A DNA stretch of 64,000 bases from Aliirhizobium smilacinae (GCF_006335145.1 NZ_VDMN01000006.1:248001-312000); one strand, 5' to 3'. Counted from the first letter of the stretch, positions 51,018 to 60,668 are shown. The notes: a model not told the origin generated them from the sequence alone. Numbers and translations: made by a program.

Positions 51018-52658
51018 ATGCTCCATTCACTCCGCACTTCCGTCCGAGTGCTCTCGACGAGTGCCGCACTTTCGCTGCTGCTCGCTGCAGCACCGCAGGC
51101 TTTCGCGGCAACGCCGGCCGACACGCTGGTCGAAGGTTTTGCGATCGACGACATCATCACCATCGATCCGGGCGAAGCCTTCGAGCTTTCCACCGCCGAA
51201 GTGACCGCCAACACCTACAGCAAGCTCGTCATGCTGGATCCGGCCGACACGTCCAAGGTCATCGGCGATCTGGCGGCCAGCTGGACGGTTTCCGACGACG
51301 GCATGACCTATACGTTCAAGCTGAAACCGGACCTGAAGTTCGCTTCCGGCAATCCGCTGACCGCCGAGGACGTGGCGTTCTCGTTCGAACGTGCCGTCAA
51401 GCTCGACAAGTCGCCAGCCTTCCTGCTCACCCAGTTCGGGCTGACCGGTGACAACGTGGCCGAGAAGGCCAAGGCAACCGCTCCCGACACGTTCACCTTC
51501 ACCGTCGACAAGGCCTATGCGCCGAGCTTCGTGCTGAACGTGCTGACCGCGACCGTCGCTTCCGTCGTCGACAAGAAAGTGGCGACCGAACATGCCAAGG
51601 CCATGACGCCTTCGGCGGACTACAAATACGACAGCGATTTCGGTAACGAGTGGATGAAGACCGGTTTTGCCGGTTCCGGCCCCTACAAGGTTCTCGCATG
51701 GCGCGCCAACGAAGCCGTCATCATGGAAGCCAATCCGAATTATTACGGTGAAAAGCCGAAGCTGAAGCGCGTCATCTACCGTCATATGAAGGAAAGCTCC
51801 GGCCAGCGTCTGGCACTGGAAAACGGCGATATCGACGTTGCCCGTAACCTCGAGCCGAACGACGTGGATGCCGTTTCCAAGAAGGAAGGCATTTCGCTGA
51901 CTTCCGCACCGAAGGGCACGATCTACTATTTCAGCCTCAACCAGAAAAACGCCAACCTGGCCAAGCCGGAAGTAGCGGAAGCGTTCAAGTATCTCGTCGA
52001 CTATGATGCGATCGGCGCGACCCTGATCAAGGGTATCGGCGAGATCCACCAGACGTTTCTGCCGAAAGGCCAGCTCGGCGCTCTGAACGACAACCCTTAC
52101 AAGCTCGACGTGGCCAAGGCCAAGGAACTGCTTGCCAAGGCAGGCCTCAAGGACGGCTTCACCGTGACCATGGATGTGCGCAACACGCAGCCGGTGACCG
52201 GTATTGCCGAAAGCGTGCAGCAGACGCTGGCGCAGGCAGGGATCAAGCTGGAAATCATTCCGGGCGACGGCAAGCAGACGCTGACCAAATACCGCGCCCG
52301 CACGCATGACATCTATATCGGCCAGTGGGGTTCGGACTATTTCGACCCGAACTCAAATGCCGAAACCTTCACCGTCAACGCGGACAATTCCGACGAAGGC
52401 AAGAACAAGACGCTCGCCTGGCGCAATGCCTGGGACGTGCCGAAGGACCTTTCCGACGCCGGCAAGGGCGCGCTTCTCGAAAAGGATGCCGCAAAGCGCG
52501 CGGCCACCTATGAAGACCTGCAGAAGAAGGTTCTGGCGCAGAGCCCGTTCGTGATCGTCTTCCAGCAGACGGAAGTGGCCGGTTATTCTTCGAAGCTGAA
52601 GGATTTCAAGCTCGGCCCGAGCTTCGATACCAACTTCGTCTATCCGGTCTCGAAGTAA
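51018..52658 (+). CDS. Peptide-type ABC transporter substrate-binding protein (first set)
   Basis: 546 residues of the SBP family 5. Signal peptide ends QAFAATP (about residue 31). Family blocks include YTFKLKPDLKFASGNPLTAEDV and GPYKVLAWRANEAVIMEANPNYYG. ATG 51018 is chosen because AGGGGA sits 7 bases upstream; the ATG at 50997 has no such site. It follows the M19 dipeptidase by 49 bases, so peptide import is plausible. The 172-base gap after it contains a long inverted repeat. Confidence 0.93.
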   Translation: MLHSLRTSVRVLSTSAALSLLLAAAPQAFAATPADTLVEGFAIDDIITIDPGEAFELSTAEVTANTYSKLVMLDPADTSKVIGDLAASWTVSDDGMTYTFKLKPDLKFASGNPLTAEDVAFSFERAVKLDKSPAFLLTQFGLTGDNVAEKAKATAPDTFTFTVDKAYAPSFVLNVLTATVASVVDKKVATEHAKAMTPSADYKYDSDFGNEWMKTGFAGSGPYKVLAWRANEAVIMEANPNYYGEKPKLKRVIYRHMKESSGQRLALENGDIDVARNLEPNDVDAVSKKEGISLTSAPKGTIYYFSLNQKNANLAKPEVAEAFKYLVDYDAIGATLIKGIGEIHQTFLPKGQLGALNDNPYKLDVAKAKELLAKAGLKDGFTVTMDVRNTQPVTGIAESVQQTLAQAGIKLEIIPGDGKQTLTKYRARTHDIYIGQWGSDYFDPNSNAETFTVNADNSDEGKNKTLAWRNAWDVPKDLSDAGKGALLEKDAAKRAATYEDLQKKVLAQSPFVIVFQQTEVAGYSSKLKDFKLGPSFDTNFVYPVSK

Positions 52659-52699
52659 TAGACGGGAGGCTGTTGGCTGAACCGTTGCGCCTTGCGCGG

Positions 52700-52786
52700 C
52701 GTCATCCTCGGGCCTGTCCCGAGGATCTATTGACGGTTCCAGATTGTGATCCGTTGTAGATGCCCGGGACAGGCCCGAGCATGACG
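52700..52786. repeat. Long inverted repeat between binding-protein and permease genes (first set)
   Basis: Arms 52700-52728 and 52758-52786 match at about 26 of 29 positions when inverted (core CGGGCCTGTCCCG). A short relative lies at 40151-40173. Confidence 0.85.
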
Positions 52787-52830
52787 TCGAGTGGGTGGCG
52801 ATTTTTGTCAATCCTCTCAAGGAGAACTCC

Positions 52831-53898
52831 TTGACGCTTACCGATACGACGGCAGTGACGCGGCGCAACCGGCGCCGTGCTTCCTCCTTTGGTATGGCCG
52901 TGGCCCGTTTCGTGGTCACGGTCGTCACCACTTTTCTCGGCCTTCTGGCCGTCACGTTTTTCATTGGCCGCGTGGTGCCGATCGATCCGGCGCTGGCCAT
53001 CGTCGGCGACCGGGCGCCGGCGCATGTGGTGGAGCGCGTGCGCGAACAGCTCGGGCTCAACCTGCCGCTTTACCAGCAGTTCTGGATCTATATCAAACAG
53101 GCGCTGACGGGTGATTTCGGCATTTCGGTGCTGACTACCAACCCGGTCATGACCGACATCGCGCGGGTCTTTCCCGCGACGATCGAGCTTGCCACGATCG
53201 GCACGATCATCGGGGCGCTGATCGGGATTCCGCTCGGGGTTCTGGCCGCGGTCAAGCGTGGTTCGATCGCCGACCAGATCGTGCGCGTGATCGGGCTGAT
53301 CGGTTATTCGGTGCCGATCTTCTGGCTCGGCCTGCTGGCGCTGGTTCTGTTTTATGCCAAGCTCGGCTGGGTCGCCTATCCGGGCCGCATGGACATCGTC
53401 TACGAATACACGTTCACCCCGATGACGGGTTTCTTCCTGTTCGATGCCATGTGGCAGGGGCAATGGGACGTGGCATGGGATCTGTTCCGCCACATCATAC
53501 TGCCCGGCGGCTTGCTCGGTTATTTCTCGCTCGCCTATATCAGCCGCATGACGCGCTCGTTCATGCTCAACGAGCTGCAACAGGAATATGTCGTCGCGGC
53601 ACGGGCCAAGGGACTTTCGGAAACGCGGATCATCTGGTTCCACGCGCTGCGCAATGCCGCCGTGCCGCTGGTGACCGTGATCGCGCTCTCCTATGCCGGC
53701 CTGCTTGAGGGCTCGGTGCTGACCGAGACGATCTTTTCGTGGCCGGGGCTCGGGCTCTACATCACCAATTCGCTGCAGAATGCCGACATGAATGCGGTGC
53801 TCGGCGGCACGATCGTCATTGGCGCGGTGTTCATTGCCATCAATATATTGTCCGATCTTCTCTACCGGACGCTCGACCCGAGGACGAGAAGCCGATGA
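52831..53898 (+). CDS. Peptide-type ABC permease, DppB-like
   Basis: 355 residues from TTG 52831, which has AAGGAG 6 bases upstream; the ATG at 52795 would leave this site unused. Six membrane helices are expected. The EAA-type loop is VVAARAKGLSETRIIWFHALRNA and GLIGYSVPIFWLGLLALVLF is a membrane segment. With the next gene it forms the channel. The stop overlaps the next start. Confidence 0.92.
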   Translation: MTLTDTTAVTRRNRRRASSFGMAVARFVVTVVTTFLGLLAVTFFIGRVVPIDPALAIVGDRAPAHVVERVREQLGLNLPLYQQFWIYIKQALTGDFGISVLTTNPVMTDIARVFPATIELATIGTIIGALIGIPLGVLAAVKRGSIADQIVRVIGLIGYSVPIFWLGLLALVLFYAKLGWVAYPGRMDIVYEYTFTPMTGFFLFDAMWQGQWDVAWDLFRHIILPGGLLGYFSLAYISRMTRSFMLNELQQEYVVAARAKGLSETRIIWFHALRNAAVPLVTVIALSYAGLLEGSVLTETIFSWPGLGLYITNSLQNADMNAVLGGTIVIGAVFIAINILSDLLYRTLDPRTRSR

Positions 53899-54827
53899 GC
53901 GTGATCGAAGCGACACTGAAACCCTACAGCCGGGAATGGCTGCTTTCCGAACAGCCGACCTCACGGCATCAGGCCCGGCTCGGCCGCGCCTATGTGATCT
54001 GGCGACGGTTTTCCGCCAACCGGCTGGCGCTTGCAGGCCTCGGCATCATCATCCTTCTGATCCTTGTTGCGATCTTTGCAGATGTGCTGGCGCCGCATAA
54101 TCCAGTGCAGGGCGACCTGCGCAATTCGCGACTTCTGCCGCCGGGTTCGGCGGGTTACCTGCTCGGCACCGATGATCAGGGACGTGATATTCTTTCCCGT
54201 TTGATCCACGGTTCGCGGCTGACGTTGTTCGTCGTGGTGCTGGTGGCGATCATCGCGGCGCCCGTGGGCCTGATCATCGGCACGGTTTCCGGTTATGCCG
54301 GCGGCTGGGTGGATGCGATCCTGATGCGGATCACCGACATCTTTCTCGCCTTCCCGAAGCTGGTTCTGGCGCTGGCGCTGGTGGCGGCTCTTGGACCCGG
54401 CATCGAGAATGCGGTGCTGGCGATCGCCGTCACCTCTTGGCCGCCTTATGCGCGTATTGCCCGCGCCGAGACGATGACGTTTCGAAATTCGGAATTCATT
54501 TCGGCGGTGAAGCTGATGGGCGCGTCGCCGTTCCGCATCGTGCTGCGGCATGTGATGCCGCTTTGCCTTTCGTCGCTGATCGTGCGTGTGACGCTCGACA
54601 TGGCGGGCATCATCCTGACTGCGGCCGGCCTCGGCTTTCTCGGTCTCGGCGCGCAGCCTCCGCTTCCCGAATGGGGTGCGATGATCGCGTCGGGCCGTCG
54701 TTTCATTCTCGACCAGTGGTGGGTGGCCGCCATGCCCGGTGCGGCGATCCTGATCGTCAGCCTCGGCTTCAACCTGCTCGGCGACGGGTTGCGCGATGCG
54801 CTCGATCCGAAGGAGGCGGGGCAATGA
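53895..54827 (+). CDS. Peptide-type ABC permease, DppC-like
   Basis: 310 residues. The N-terminal cytoplasmic tail is followed by FSANRLALAGLGIIILLIL, then the PGSAGYLLGTDDQGRDILSR motif typical of DppC/OppC and an EAA loop FISAVKLMGASPFRIVLRHV. It overlaps both neighbours by ATGA, showing tight coupling. Partner of the permease at 52831. Confidence 0.93.
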   Translation: MSVIEATLKPYSREWLLSEQPTSRHQARLGRAYVIWRRFSANRLALAGLGIIILLILVAIFADVLAPHNPVQGDLRNSRLLPPGSAGYLLGTDDQGRDILSRLIHGSRLTLFVVVLVAIIAAPVGLIIGTVSGYAGGWVDAILMRITDIFLAFPKLVLALALVAALGPGIENAVLAIAVTSWPPYARIARAETMTFRNSEFISAVKLMGASPFRIVLRHVMPLCLSSLIVRVTLDMAGIILTAAGLGFLGLGAQPPLPEWGAMIASGRRFILDQWWVAAMPGAAILIVSLGFNLLGDGLRDALDPKEAGQ

Positions 54828-55675
54828 GCACTGTTTCCAAAGAAGCGCCATTGCTGACGGTCGATGACCTGCGCGTCAGTTTTCCGACACGCACCGGCGT
54901 GATCGAGGCCGTGCGCGGCGTATCCTTCACGCTCGGGCGCGAGCGGCTCGGTATTGTCGGCGAGAGCGGCTCGGGCAAGTCGCAGACGGGCAGGGCGATC
55001 ATGGGCCTGACGCCGCAGCATGCGCAGATCACCGCCAAGACGCTGAATTTTGCCGGGCGCGACCTGCTGAAAATCTCCAACAAGGAGCGCCGGGATATCC
55101 GTGGCAAGCGGATCGGCATGGTTCTGCAGGATCCGAAATATTCGCTGAACCCGGTGATGACGATCGGCCGGCAGATCATCGAGACGCTGAAGACGCACGA
55201 GAAGGTCTCGGCTGCCGAGGCCCGGGCACGGACGATCGCGATGCTGGAGGCGGTACAGATCCGCGATCCGGAACGGGTGTTTGCGCTTTATCCGCATGAA
55301 GTTTCCGGCGGCATGGGCCAGCGGGTGATGATCGCGATGATGCTGATCTGCGGCCCGGAACTGCTGATTGCCGACGAACCGACATCGGCGCTCGACGTGA
55401 CGGTGCAGCTGGAAGTGCTGGGCATTCTCGACAAGCTGGTGGCCGAGCGTGGCATGGGGCTGATCTTCGTGTCGCATGACCTGCGGCTCGTCTCGTCCTT
55501 CTGCGACCGGGTACTGGTCATGTATGCGGGTCGCGTGGTGGAGGAACTACCGTCGGCCGACCTTTCCAAGGCGCAGCATCCCTATACGCAAGGCCTGCTC
55601 AACTGCCTGCCGACGATTGGCACCGATCGGCATCCGCTGCCGGTGCTCGACCGCAAGAAGGAGTGGGCGCTATGA
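54824..55675 (+). CDS. Peptide-type ABC ATPase, DppD-like
   Basis: 283 residues with Walker A GESGSGKSQTG, signature-region VSGGMGQRVMIAMML, Walker B LLIADEPTSALD and H-loop FVSHDLRLV. The signature reads SGGMGQ, as is normal for this family. The C-terminal HPYTQGLLNCLPTI is the DppD/OppD mark. Four-base overlaps at both ends. It probably serves the first permease pair and may be shared with the second set, which lacks ATPases. Confidence 0.93.
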   Translation: MSTVSKEAPLLTVDDLRVSFPTRTGVIEAVRGVSFTLGRERLGIVGESGSGKSQTGRAIMGLTPQHAQITAKTLNFAGRDLLKISNKERRDIRGKRIGMVLQDPKYSLNPVMTIGRQIIETLKTHEKVSAAEARARTIAMLEAVQIRDPERVFALYPHEVSGGMGQRVMIAMMLICGPELLIADEPTSALDVTVQLEVLGILDKLVAERGMGLIFVSHDLRLVSSFCDRVLVMYAGRVVEELPSADLSKAQHPYTQGLLNCLPTIGTDRHPLPVLDRKKEWAL

Positions 55676-56424
55676 CGGCAAACGTTCTTTCCGTCAGGGA
55701 TATGGTGGTCAGTTTCGACGAGTTCCTGGCGCTCGACCATGTGTCGATCGATGTGGCGGCCGGCGAGAGTTTCGGCATCGTCGGTGAAAGCGGGTCGGGA
55801 AAATCGACGCTGCTGCGTGCGGTGGCGGGGCTGAATGCGTTCAGCGCCGGGACGCTGACGATCAATGGACAATCCTATTCCGGCCGGAACCGGTCGAAGG
55901 ATTTTTACCGCACCGTGCAGATGGTGTTTCAGGACCCCTACGGCTCGCTTCATCCGCGCCAGACTGTCGACCGGCTGCTTCTGGAGCCTTTGGCGATCCA
56001 CGGGTTCGACAATGTCGATGCCCGCATCATGCGGGCGCTGGACGAAGTGGGTTTGGGGTCCGGTTTCCGGTTTCGCTATTCGCACCAGCTTTCCGGTGGG
56101 CAGCGCCAGCGTGTGGCGATCGCCCGTGCACTGATCCTTGAGCCGAAGGTTCTGCTGCTCGACGAGCCGACCTCGGCGCTCGATGCCTCGATCCAGGCGG
56201 AAATCCTCAACCTGCTCGAACAGGCGAGGCGCGACCGCAATCTGACCTTCGTGATGGTCAGCCACGATCTCGGCGTCATCAGCCATATGTGCGAGCGGCT
56301 GGCGGTGATGAAATCCGGCAAGGTGGTGGAGACCGTGACGGCCGATGCGCTGGAAAGCCATGATTTCGCAGCCGACTATACGCGGCAGCTGCTGATCGCC
56401 AGCGAGGGATTTCGCCGCGCGTAA
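55672..56424 (+). CDS. Peptide-type ABC ATPase, DppF-like
   Basis: 250 residues. Walker A is GESGSGKSTLL, the signature SGGQRQRVAIARAL, Walker B LLLDEPTSALD and the H-loop VSHDLGVISH. QDPYGSLHPRQTV is typical of DppF/OppF. It is shorter than most DppF (about 330) and lacks the C-terminal oligopeptide region, so it is a compact version. It ends the first ATPase block; the second binding protein begins 122 bases later. Confidence 0.92.
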   Translation: MTANVLSVRDMVVSFDEFLALDHVSIDVAAGESFGIVGESGSGKSTLLRAVAGLNAFSAGTLTINGQSYSGRNRSKDFYRTVQMVFQDPYGSLHPRQTVDRLLLEPLAIHGFDNVDARIMRALDEVGLGSGFRFRYSHQLSGGQRQRVAIARALILEPKVLLLDEPTSALDASIQAEILNLLEQARRDRNLTFVMVSHDLGVISHMCERLAVMKSGKVVETVTADALESHDFAADYTRQLLIASEGFRRA

Positions 56425-56546
56425 GCGCGTGTTTCAGCAAGATCGGAAGTGTTCGACAGGTGGCGAATGGGCATTGTGTGCAGTTGCGAAATGCCCTTAG
56501 ACTGCACTCAACAAAGCTGAATGGCGAATAACGGGGAACGTATAGG

Positions 56547-58070
56547 ATGCAGACGATTTTTTCCTGGTCTCAGGTCTCTCGGCGTGGCGTGATGGCGCTT
56601 GCGCTCGGCGCGGGCGTTGCCTTCGCGGCCCCATATGCGCAGGCTGCGCCAAAAACCGCAGCGACGATCGGCATGACGGTGGAGCCGGGCGGTCTCGATC
56701 CGACGATCGGTGCACAGGTCATGATCGGGCAGGTCACCTGGCAGAATATTTTCGAAGGGCTGACGACGATCGACAAGGCGGGCAAGGTGCAGCCGCAGCT
56801 TGCAGAGAGCTGGGACGTGTCGCCGGACGGCAAGACCTACACGTTCAAACTGCGTCAGGGTGTGAAATTCCACAATGGCGTCGCTTTCGATAGCTCGGTC
56901 GCCAAGTTCACCCTCGACCGCGCGCGCGGCGCGGACAGCGTCAATCCGCAGAAGCGGTATTTCACTTCGATCGATACGATCGAGACGCCGGATGCCTCGA
57001 CGCTGGTATTGAAGCTCAAGCAGCCGACCGGCAGCCTGCTTTACTGGTTCGGATGGCCTGCAGCCGTAATGGTGGAGCCATCGACGGCAGCGGACAACAA
57101 GACCAATCCTGTTGGCACCGGGCCTTTCGTCTTCGGCAGCTGGGCCAAGGGCACCAAGGTCGATCTAAAGAAGAATGCCGATTACTGGAACAAGCAAGTC
57201 TCGGTGAAGCTGGAGACGGCTTCCTTCCGTTTCATCAATGATCCGCAGGCGCAGTCCGCAGCATTGACGGCGGGCGATGTCGATGCGTTTCCGGAATTCG
57301 GCGCGCCGGAACTGGTTTCGTCCTTCGAAGGGAACGCCAAGCTGGCGACCGTGATCGGCAATACCGAGCTTAAGGTCGTCGCGGGCATGAACAACAGCCG
57401 CAAGCCGTTTTCCGACAAGAAGGTTCGTCAGGCGCTGATGATGGCGGTCGACCGGGCGATGGTCGTCGAAGGCGCGTGGTCGGGCCTCGGCACGCCGATC
57501 GGCAGCCACTACACGCCGAATGACCGCGGTTACAAGGATCTGACCGGCGTCTATCCCTACGACACCGAAAAGGCCAAGGCGCTGCTGGCGGAAGCCGGAT
57601 ATCCGAACGGTTTCACCTTTACCATCAAGGCGCCGCAAATGGCCTATGCGCAGCGGACCTCGCAGATATTGCAGGCGCTGTTTGCCGAAATCGGCGTGAC
57701 GATGAATATCGAAACCACCGAGTTTCCGGCGAAATGGGTAGCGGATGTGCTGAAAGCCGCCGATTACGATATGACTATCGTCGCTCATGCGGAGCCGATG
57801 GATATCGATATCTATGCCCGCGACCCGTATTACTTCAACTACAAGAACCCGGAGTTCAATTCGGTTCTGGCCAAGGTGGAGGCCAGCACAGATGCCACTG
57901 AACAAGACAAGCTTTATGGCGAGGCGCAGACCATTCTCGCCAATGACGTGCCGGCACTGTTTCTTTTTGTGATGCCGAAGCTCGGGATCTGGGACAAGAA
58001 GCTTAAGGGACTTTGGGAAAACGAACCAATCCCGTCGAATGTGCTGACCGAGGTGTTTTGGGAAGAGTGA
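56547..58070 (+). CDS. Peptide-type ABC transporter substrate-binding protein (second set)
   Basis: 507 residues of SBP family 5. The N-terminus has VSRRGVMALALGAG, a twin-arginine-like signal, so export by Tat is possible; the mature part begins after AQAAP (about 36). Typical blocks are VTWQNIFEGLTTIDKAGKVQPQL and NPVGTGPFVFGSWAKGT. It is clearly different from the first set binding protein (only weakly similar), so the two importers likely have different ligands. A repeat-rich gap follows it. Confidence 0.92.
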   Translation: MQTIFSWSQVSRRGVMALALGAGVAFAAPYAQAAPKTAATIGMTVEPGGLDPTIGAQVMIGQVTWQNIFEGLTTIDKAGKVQPQLAESWDVSPDGKTYTFKLRQGVKFHNGVAFDSSVAKFTLDRARGADSVNPQKRYFTSIDTIETPDASTLVLKLKQPTGSLLYWFGWPAAVMVEPSTAADNKTNPVGTGPFVFGSWAKGTKVDLKKNADYWNKQVSVKLETASFRFINDPQAQSAALTAGDVDAFPEFGAPELVSSFEGNAKLATVIGNTELKVVAGMNNSRKPFSDKKVRQALMMAVDRAMVVEGAWSGLGTPIGSHYTPNDRGYKDLTGVYPYDTEKAKALLAEAGYPNGFTFTIKAPQMAYAQRTSQILQALFAEIGVTMNIETTEFPAKWVADVLKAADYDMTIVAHAEPMDIDIYARDPYYFNYKNPEFNSVLAKVEASTDATEQDKLYGEAQTILANDVPALFLFVMPKLGIWDKKLKGLWENEPIPSNVLTEVFWEE

Positions 58071-58096
58071 GGGGCGTTGCGTTGGCATTCGGGGCT

Positions 58097-58236
58097 TGCC
58101 CCTCATCCGCCTGCCGGCACCTTCTCCCCGCATGCGGGGAGAAGGACACTTGCCGCAACCTCTACGTCCCTGACAACGTCGCGCGAGGCACGTTCCCTCG
58201 CCCCGTTTACGGGGAGAGGGTTAGGGTGAGGGGCTT
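58097..58236. repeat. Mosaic repeat between binding-protein and permease genes (second set)
   Basis: Contains CTCCCCGCATGCGGGGAG (58125-58142 region), a CCCCGTTTACGGGG hairpin (58201-58214) and a GCCCCTCA/TGAGGGGC outer pair. Segments match 38375-38406 and 38920-38944 as exact complements. Confidence 0.88.
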
Positions 58237-58275
58237 GCGCAGAGTTCCCGATGGCAAGTGGAGGCGTGCCAAACC

Positions 58276-59223
58276 ATGATCTCCATCTTCATCCGCCGCA
58301 TCGTCAGTCTCTTCGTCACGCTGCTCGTTGTATCACTACTCATTTTCACCGTGATGAACCTTCTGCCCGGCGATCCGGCGGCGATCATGCTTGGGACGTC
58401 GGCGACACCGGAGACGTTGGCGGCGCTGAGGGCGCAGCTTGGTCTCGATGAACCGCTGGCCGTTCGATATCTGGCTTGGCTTGCTGGCCTCGTTCAAGGC
58501 GATCTTGGGCAATCCTATACCTATGGTGTTCCGGTCGCGGGGCTGATTGCCGAGCGTCTTGTCGTGACGCTGCCGCTGGCGCTGATGGCGGTGGTGATGT
58601 CGGTTGCGATCGCGGTGCCGCTCGGGGTTGCTGCGGCGCGTCGGCAAAACAGTCTGTTCGACCATGTTGCCGGTGCTTTCTCCTATGTCTCGATCGCGGT
58701 GCCGGCCTTCTGGGTTGGGCTGCTTCTGGTGATCGCCTTTTCGACCAAGCTCGGCTGGATGCCGGCAGGGGGCTTTCCCGGCTGGGATGCCGGTTTGTGG
58801 GCCGGCCTGACGGCTCTGCTGATGCCGGCCATCGCGCTGGCTCTGCCTCAGGCGGGCGTGCTGACGCGGGTGGCACGCACCTCCGTGCTGGAGGTGATGA
58901 ACGAGGATTTCGTGCGAACTGCGCGCGCCAAGGGCTTGAGTGACAGCGCGGCGGTCTGGCGACATGCACTGCCGAATGCGCTCATTCCCGTTGTCACCAT
59001 GCTTGGCATGCAGTTCACCTTCCTGATCGCCGGCGCGGTGCTGGTCGAAAACGTCTTCAACCTTCCGGGGCTCGGGCGGCTTGCCTATCAGGCGCTGGCG
59101 CAACGCGACATCATCGTCATGCAGGATGTGGTGCTGTTCTTCTCGGCACTGGTGATCGTGATGAATTTTCTGGTCGATCTCGCCTATGTGTTCATCGATC
59201 CGAGATTGAGGGTGACGGCGTGA
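58276..59223 (+). CDS. Peptide-type ABC permease, DppB-like (second set)
   Basis: 315 residues from ATG 58276, with GGAGG 11 bases upstream; the GTG at 58258 would overlap the site. The EAA-type loop is FVRTARAKGLSDSAAVWRHA with LPNALIPVVTMLG. Six membrane helices. It lies behind a repeat in the gap after the second binding protein and overlaps the next permease by TGATG. Confidence 0.92.
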   Translation: MISIFIRRIVSLFVTLLVVSLLIFTVMNLLPGDPAAIMLGTSATPETLAALRAQLGLDEPLAVRYLAWLAGLVQGDLGQSYTYGVPVAGLIAERLVVTLPLALMAVVMSVAIAVPLGVAAARRQNSLFDHVAGAFSYVSIAVPAFWVGLLLVIAFSTKLGWMPAGGFPGWDAGLWAGLTALLMPAIALALPQAGVLTRVARTSVLEVMNEDFVRTARAKGLSDSAAVWRHALPNALIPVVTMLGMQFTFLIAGAVLVENVFNLPGLGRLAYQALAQRDIIVMQDVVLFFSALVIVMNFLVDLAYVFIDPRLRVTA

Positions 59224-60047
59224 TGGCAGGTGTATTTCGCCGACCGGTGCTGCTGATCGGGCTCGTCGTTTCGCTGACGCTGATTGCCGTGGCGCTCCTT
59301 TCGCTTGTCTGGACGCCGTCGCTGCCGTCGAAGATGAACATCGTGCAGAGATTGAAGCCGCCGCTCGGGCCAGGAGGGCTGTTCGGCACGGATCAGTTCG
59401 GGCGTGACGTGGCTTCCATGCTGATGGTCGGGGCGTGGAATTCGCTCTCGACCTCGTTTCTGGCGGTGGCGATCGGAGCGAGCTTGGGCTCTGCAGTCGG
59501 GGTGATCGTCGCGATGCGGCGAGGATGGCTGGAACTGATCGTGATGCGCGGCTGCGACATCATTTTTGCCGTCCCACCGATCCTGTCCGCGATGATGCTC
59601 GGAGCCTTTATCGGCTCGGGTCGTTTTACCGCAATCATTGCCATTGCGGTGTTCATGGTACCGGTCTTTGCGCGGCTGACGCTTGCTGCCGCGCGGCAGA
59701 TCTGGGCGCGGGACTATGTGACGGCGGCTATCGGCATCGGTCGGTCGAAGACGACGATCACGCTTGTCCATATCCTGCCCAACATTTCCAACCAGATCAT
59801 CGTGCAGGTGACGATCCAGCTCGGTCTGGCGATCCTGACGGAAGCAGGGCTCTCCTTTCTCGGGCTCGGCATGCCGCCGCCCAATCCCACATGGGGGCGG
59901 ATGCTGGCCGACAGCCAGACCTTCTTTGCCCAAGCGCCGTGGCTTGCAATCATGCCGGGACTGGCGATCGCGCTTGCGGTGCTGGGCTTGAACATGCTCG
60001 GCGATGGCCTGCGTGATCTGCTCGATCCTAAAATGAAATCCGGCTGA
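59223..60047 (+). CDS. Peptide-type ABC permease, DppC-like (second set)
   Basis: 274 residues. After a first helix it has GPGGLFGTDQFGRDVASMLM and a coupling loop YVTAAIGIGRSKTTITLVHI, with the C-terminal LNMLGDGLRDLLDPK typical of DppC. No ATPase genes follow; the set therefore depends on ATPases encoded elsewhere, most simply the pair at 54824-56424. Confidence 0.92.
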   Translation: MAGVFRRPVLLIGLVVSLTLIAVALLSLVWTPSLPSKMNIVQRLKPPLGPGGLFGTDQFGRDVASMLMVGAWNSLSTSFLAVAIGASLGSAVGVIVAMRRGWLELIVMRGCDIIFAVPPILSAMMLGAFIGSGRFTAIIAIAVFMVPVFARLTLAAARQIWARDYVTAAIGIGRSKTTITLVHILPNISNQIIVQVTIQLGLAILTEAGLSFLGLGMPPPNPTWGRMLADSQTFFAQAPWLAIMPGLAIALAVLGLNMLGDGLRDLLDPKMKSG

Positions 60048-60076
60048 GACATTCTCGGTTTTTGTCGTTCAGGATT

Positions 60077-60101
60077 GGAACAAATTCCTCACACTCACGT
60101 T
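60077..60101 (+). promoter_or_regulatory. EcfG-type promoter, perfect consensus, for the DUF883 operon
   Basis: GGAAC (60077-60081), 16 bases, CGTT (60098-60101), 67 bases before the TTG at 60168. Confidence 0.82.
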
Positions 60102-60167
60102 GATCGCGTGCAGCCATTGGCATGCAGGTTTTGTGTTGCCGTGACCGACGGGTAGGGGAGTTATCGC

Positions 60168-60668
60168 TTGAACGACATTGCCACTAAATCCAGGACAGTT
60201 CGCTCCCGGAAAAAGCCGGTCGTGCCGGCCGAGGCGTCAGCGCCGACAAAGCGATCCGCTGTTGCCCCGCGCAAAACCAAGGCATCGCCCGCAGCCAAAA
60301 CGAACATGATCAAACAGGAGACCGTCATGCCCGCATCGACCTCGACGACGACCGAATTCCCGCGCACCGGTTCTGCCGCTTCGACCAAGGATATCGAAGT
60401 CCAGCTGCAGCAGCTACGTGAAGACATTGCCTCGCTTGCCAAGACTGTTGCTGCCGTCGGCAACGAGAAGGCTTACGAGGTGAAAGGCAAGGCCAAGCGT
60501 GCTGCAGCCGATGCCACCGATGCGTCCTATCAGATCGCGGAAGCCGCCAAGAACCAGGCTCTGACCTGGGAGCGTGACCTCGAGAACCAGATCCGCGCCA
60601 AGCCGATCCAGTCGGTTGCCATCGCCGCCGGCGTCGGCTTCGTGTTCGCACTCCTGTCGCGCCGCTGA
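60168..60668 (+). CDS. DUF883 (ElaB/YqjD-like) membrane-anchored protein
   Basis: 166 residues from TTG 60168 with AGGGGAG 7 bases upstream. A basic Lys/Ala/Pro-rich N-terminus (1-50) precedes the DUF883 coiled region IEVQLQQLREDIASLAKTV, and a C-terminal span SVAIAAGVGFVFALLSRR ends in the expected Arg pair. ElaB/YqjD proteins tether ribosomes or stress factors to the inner membrane. Here the EcfG promoter marks it as a general-stress output. Overlaps the next gene by TGATG. Confidence 0.88.
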   Translation: MNDIATKSRTVRSRKKPVVPAEASAPTKRSAVAPRKTKASPAAKTNMIKQETVMPASTSTTTEFPRTGSAASTKDIEVQLQQLREDIASLAKTVAAVGNEKAYEVKGKAKRAAADATDASYQIAEAAKNQALTWERDLENQIRAKPIQSVAIAAGVGFVFALLSRR

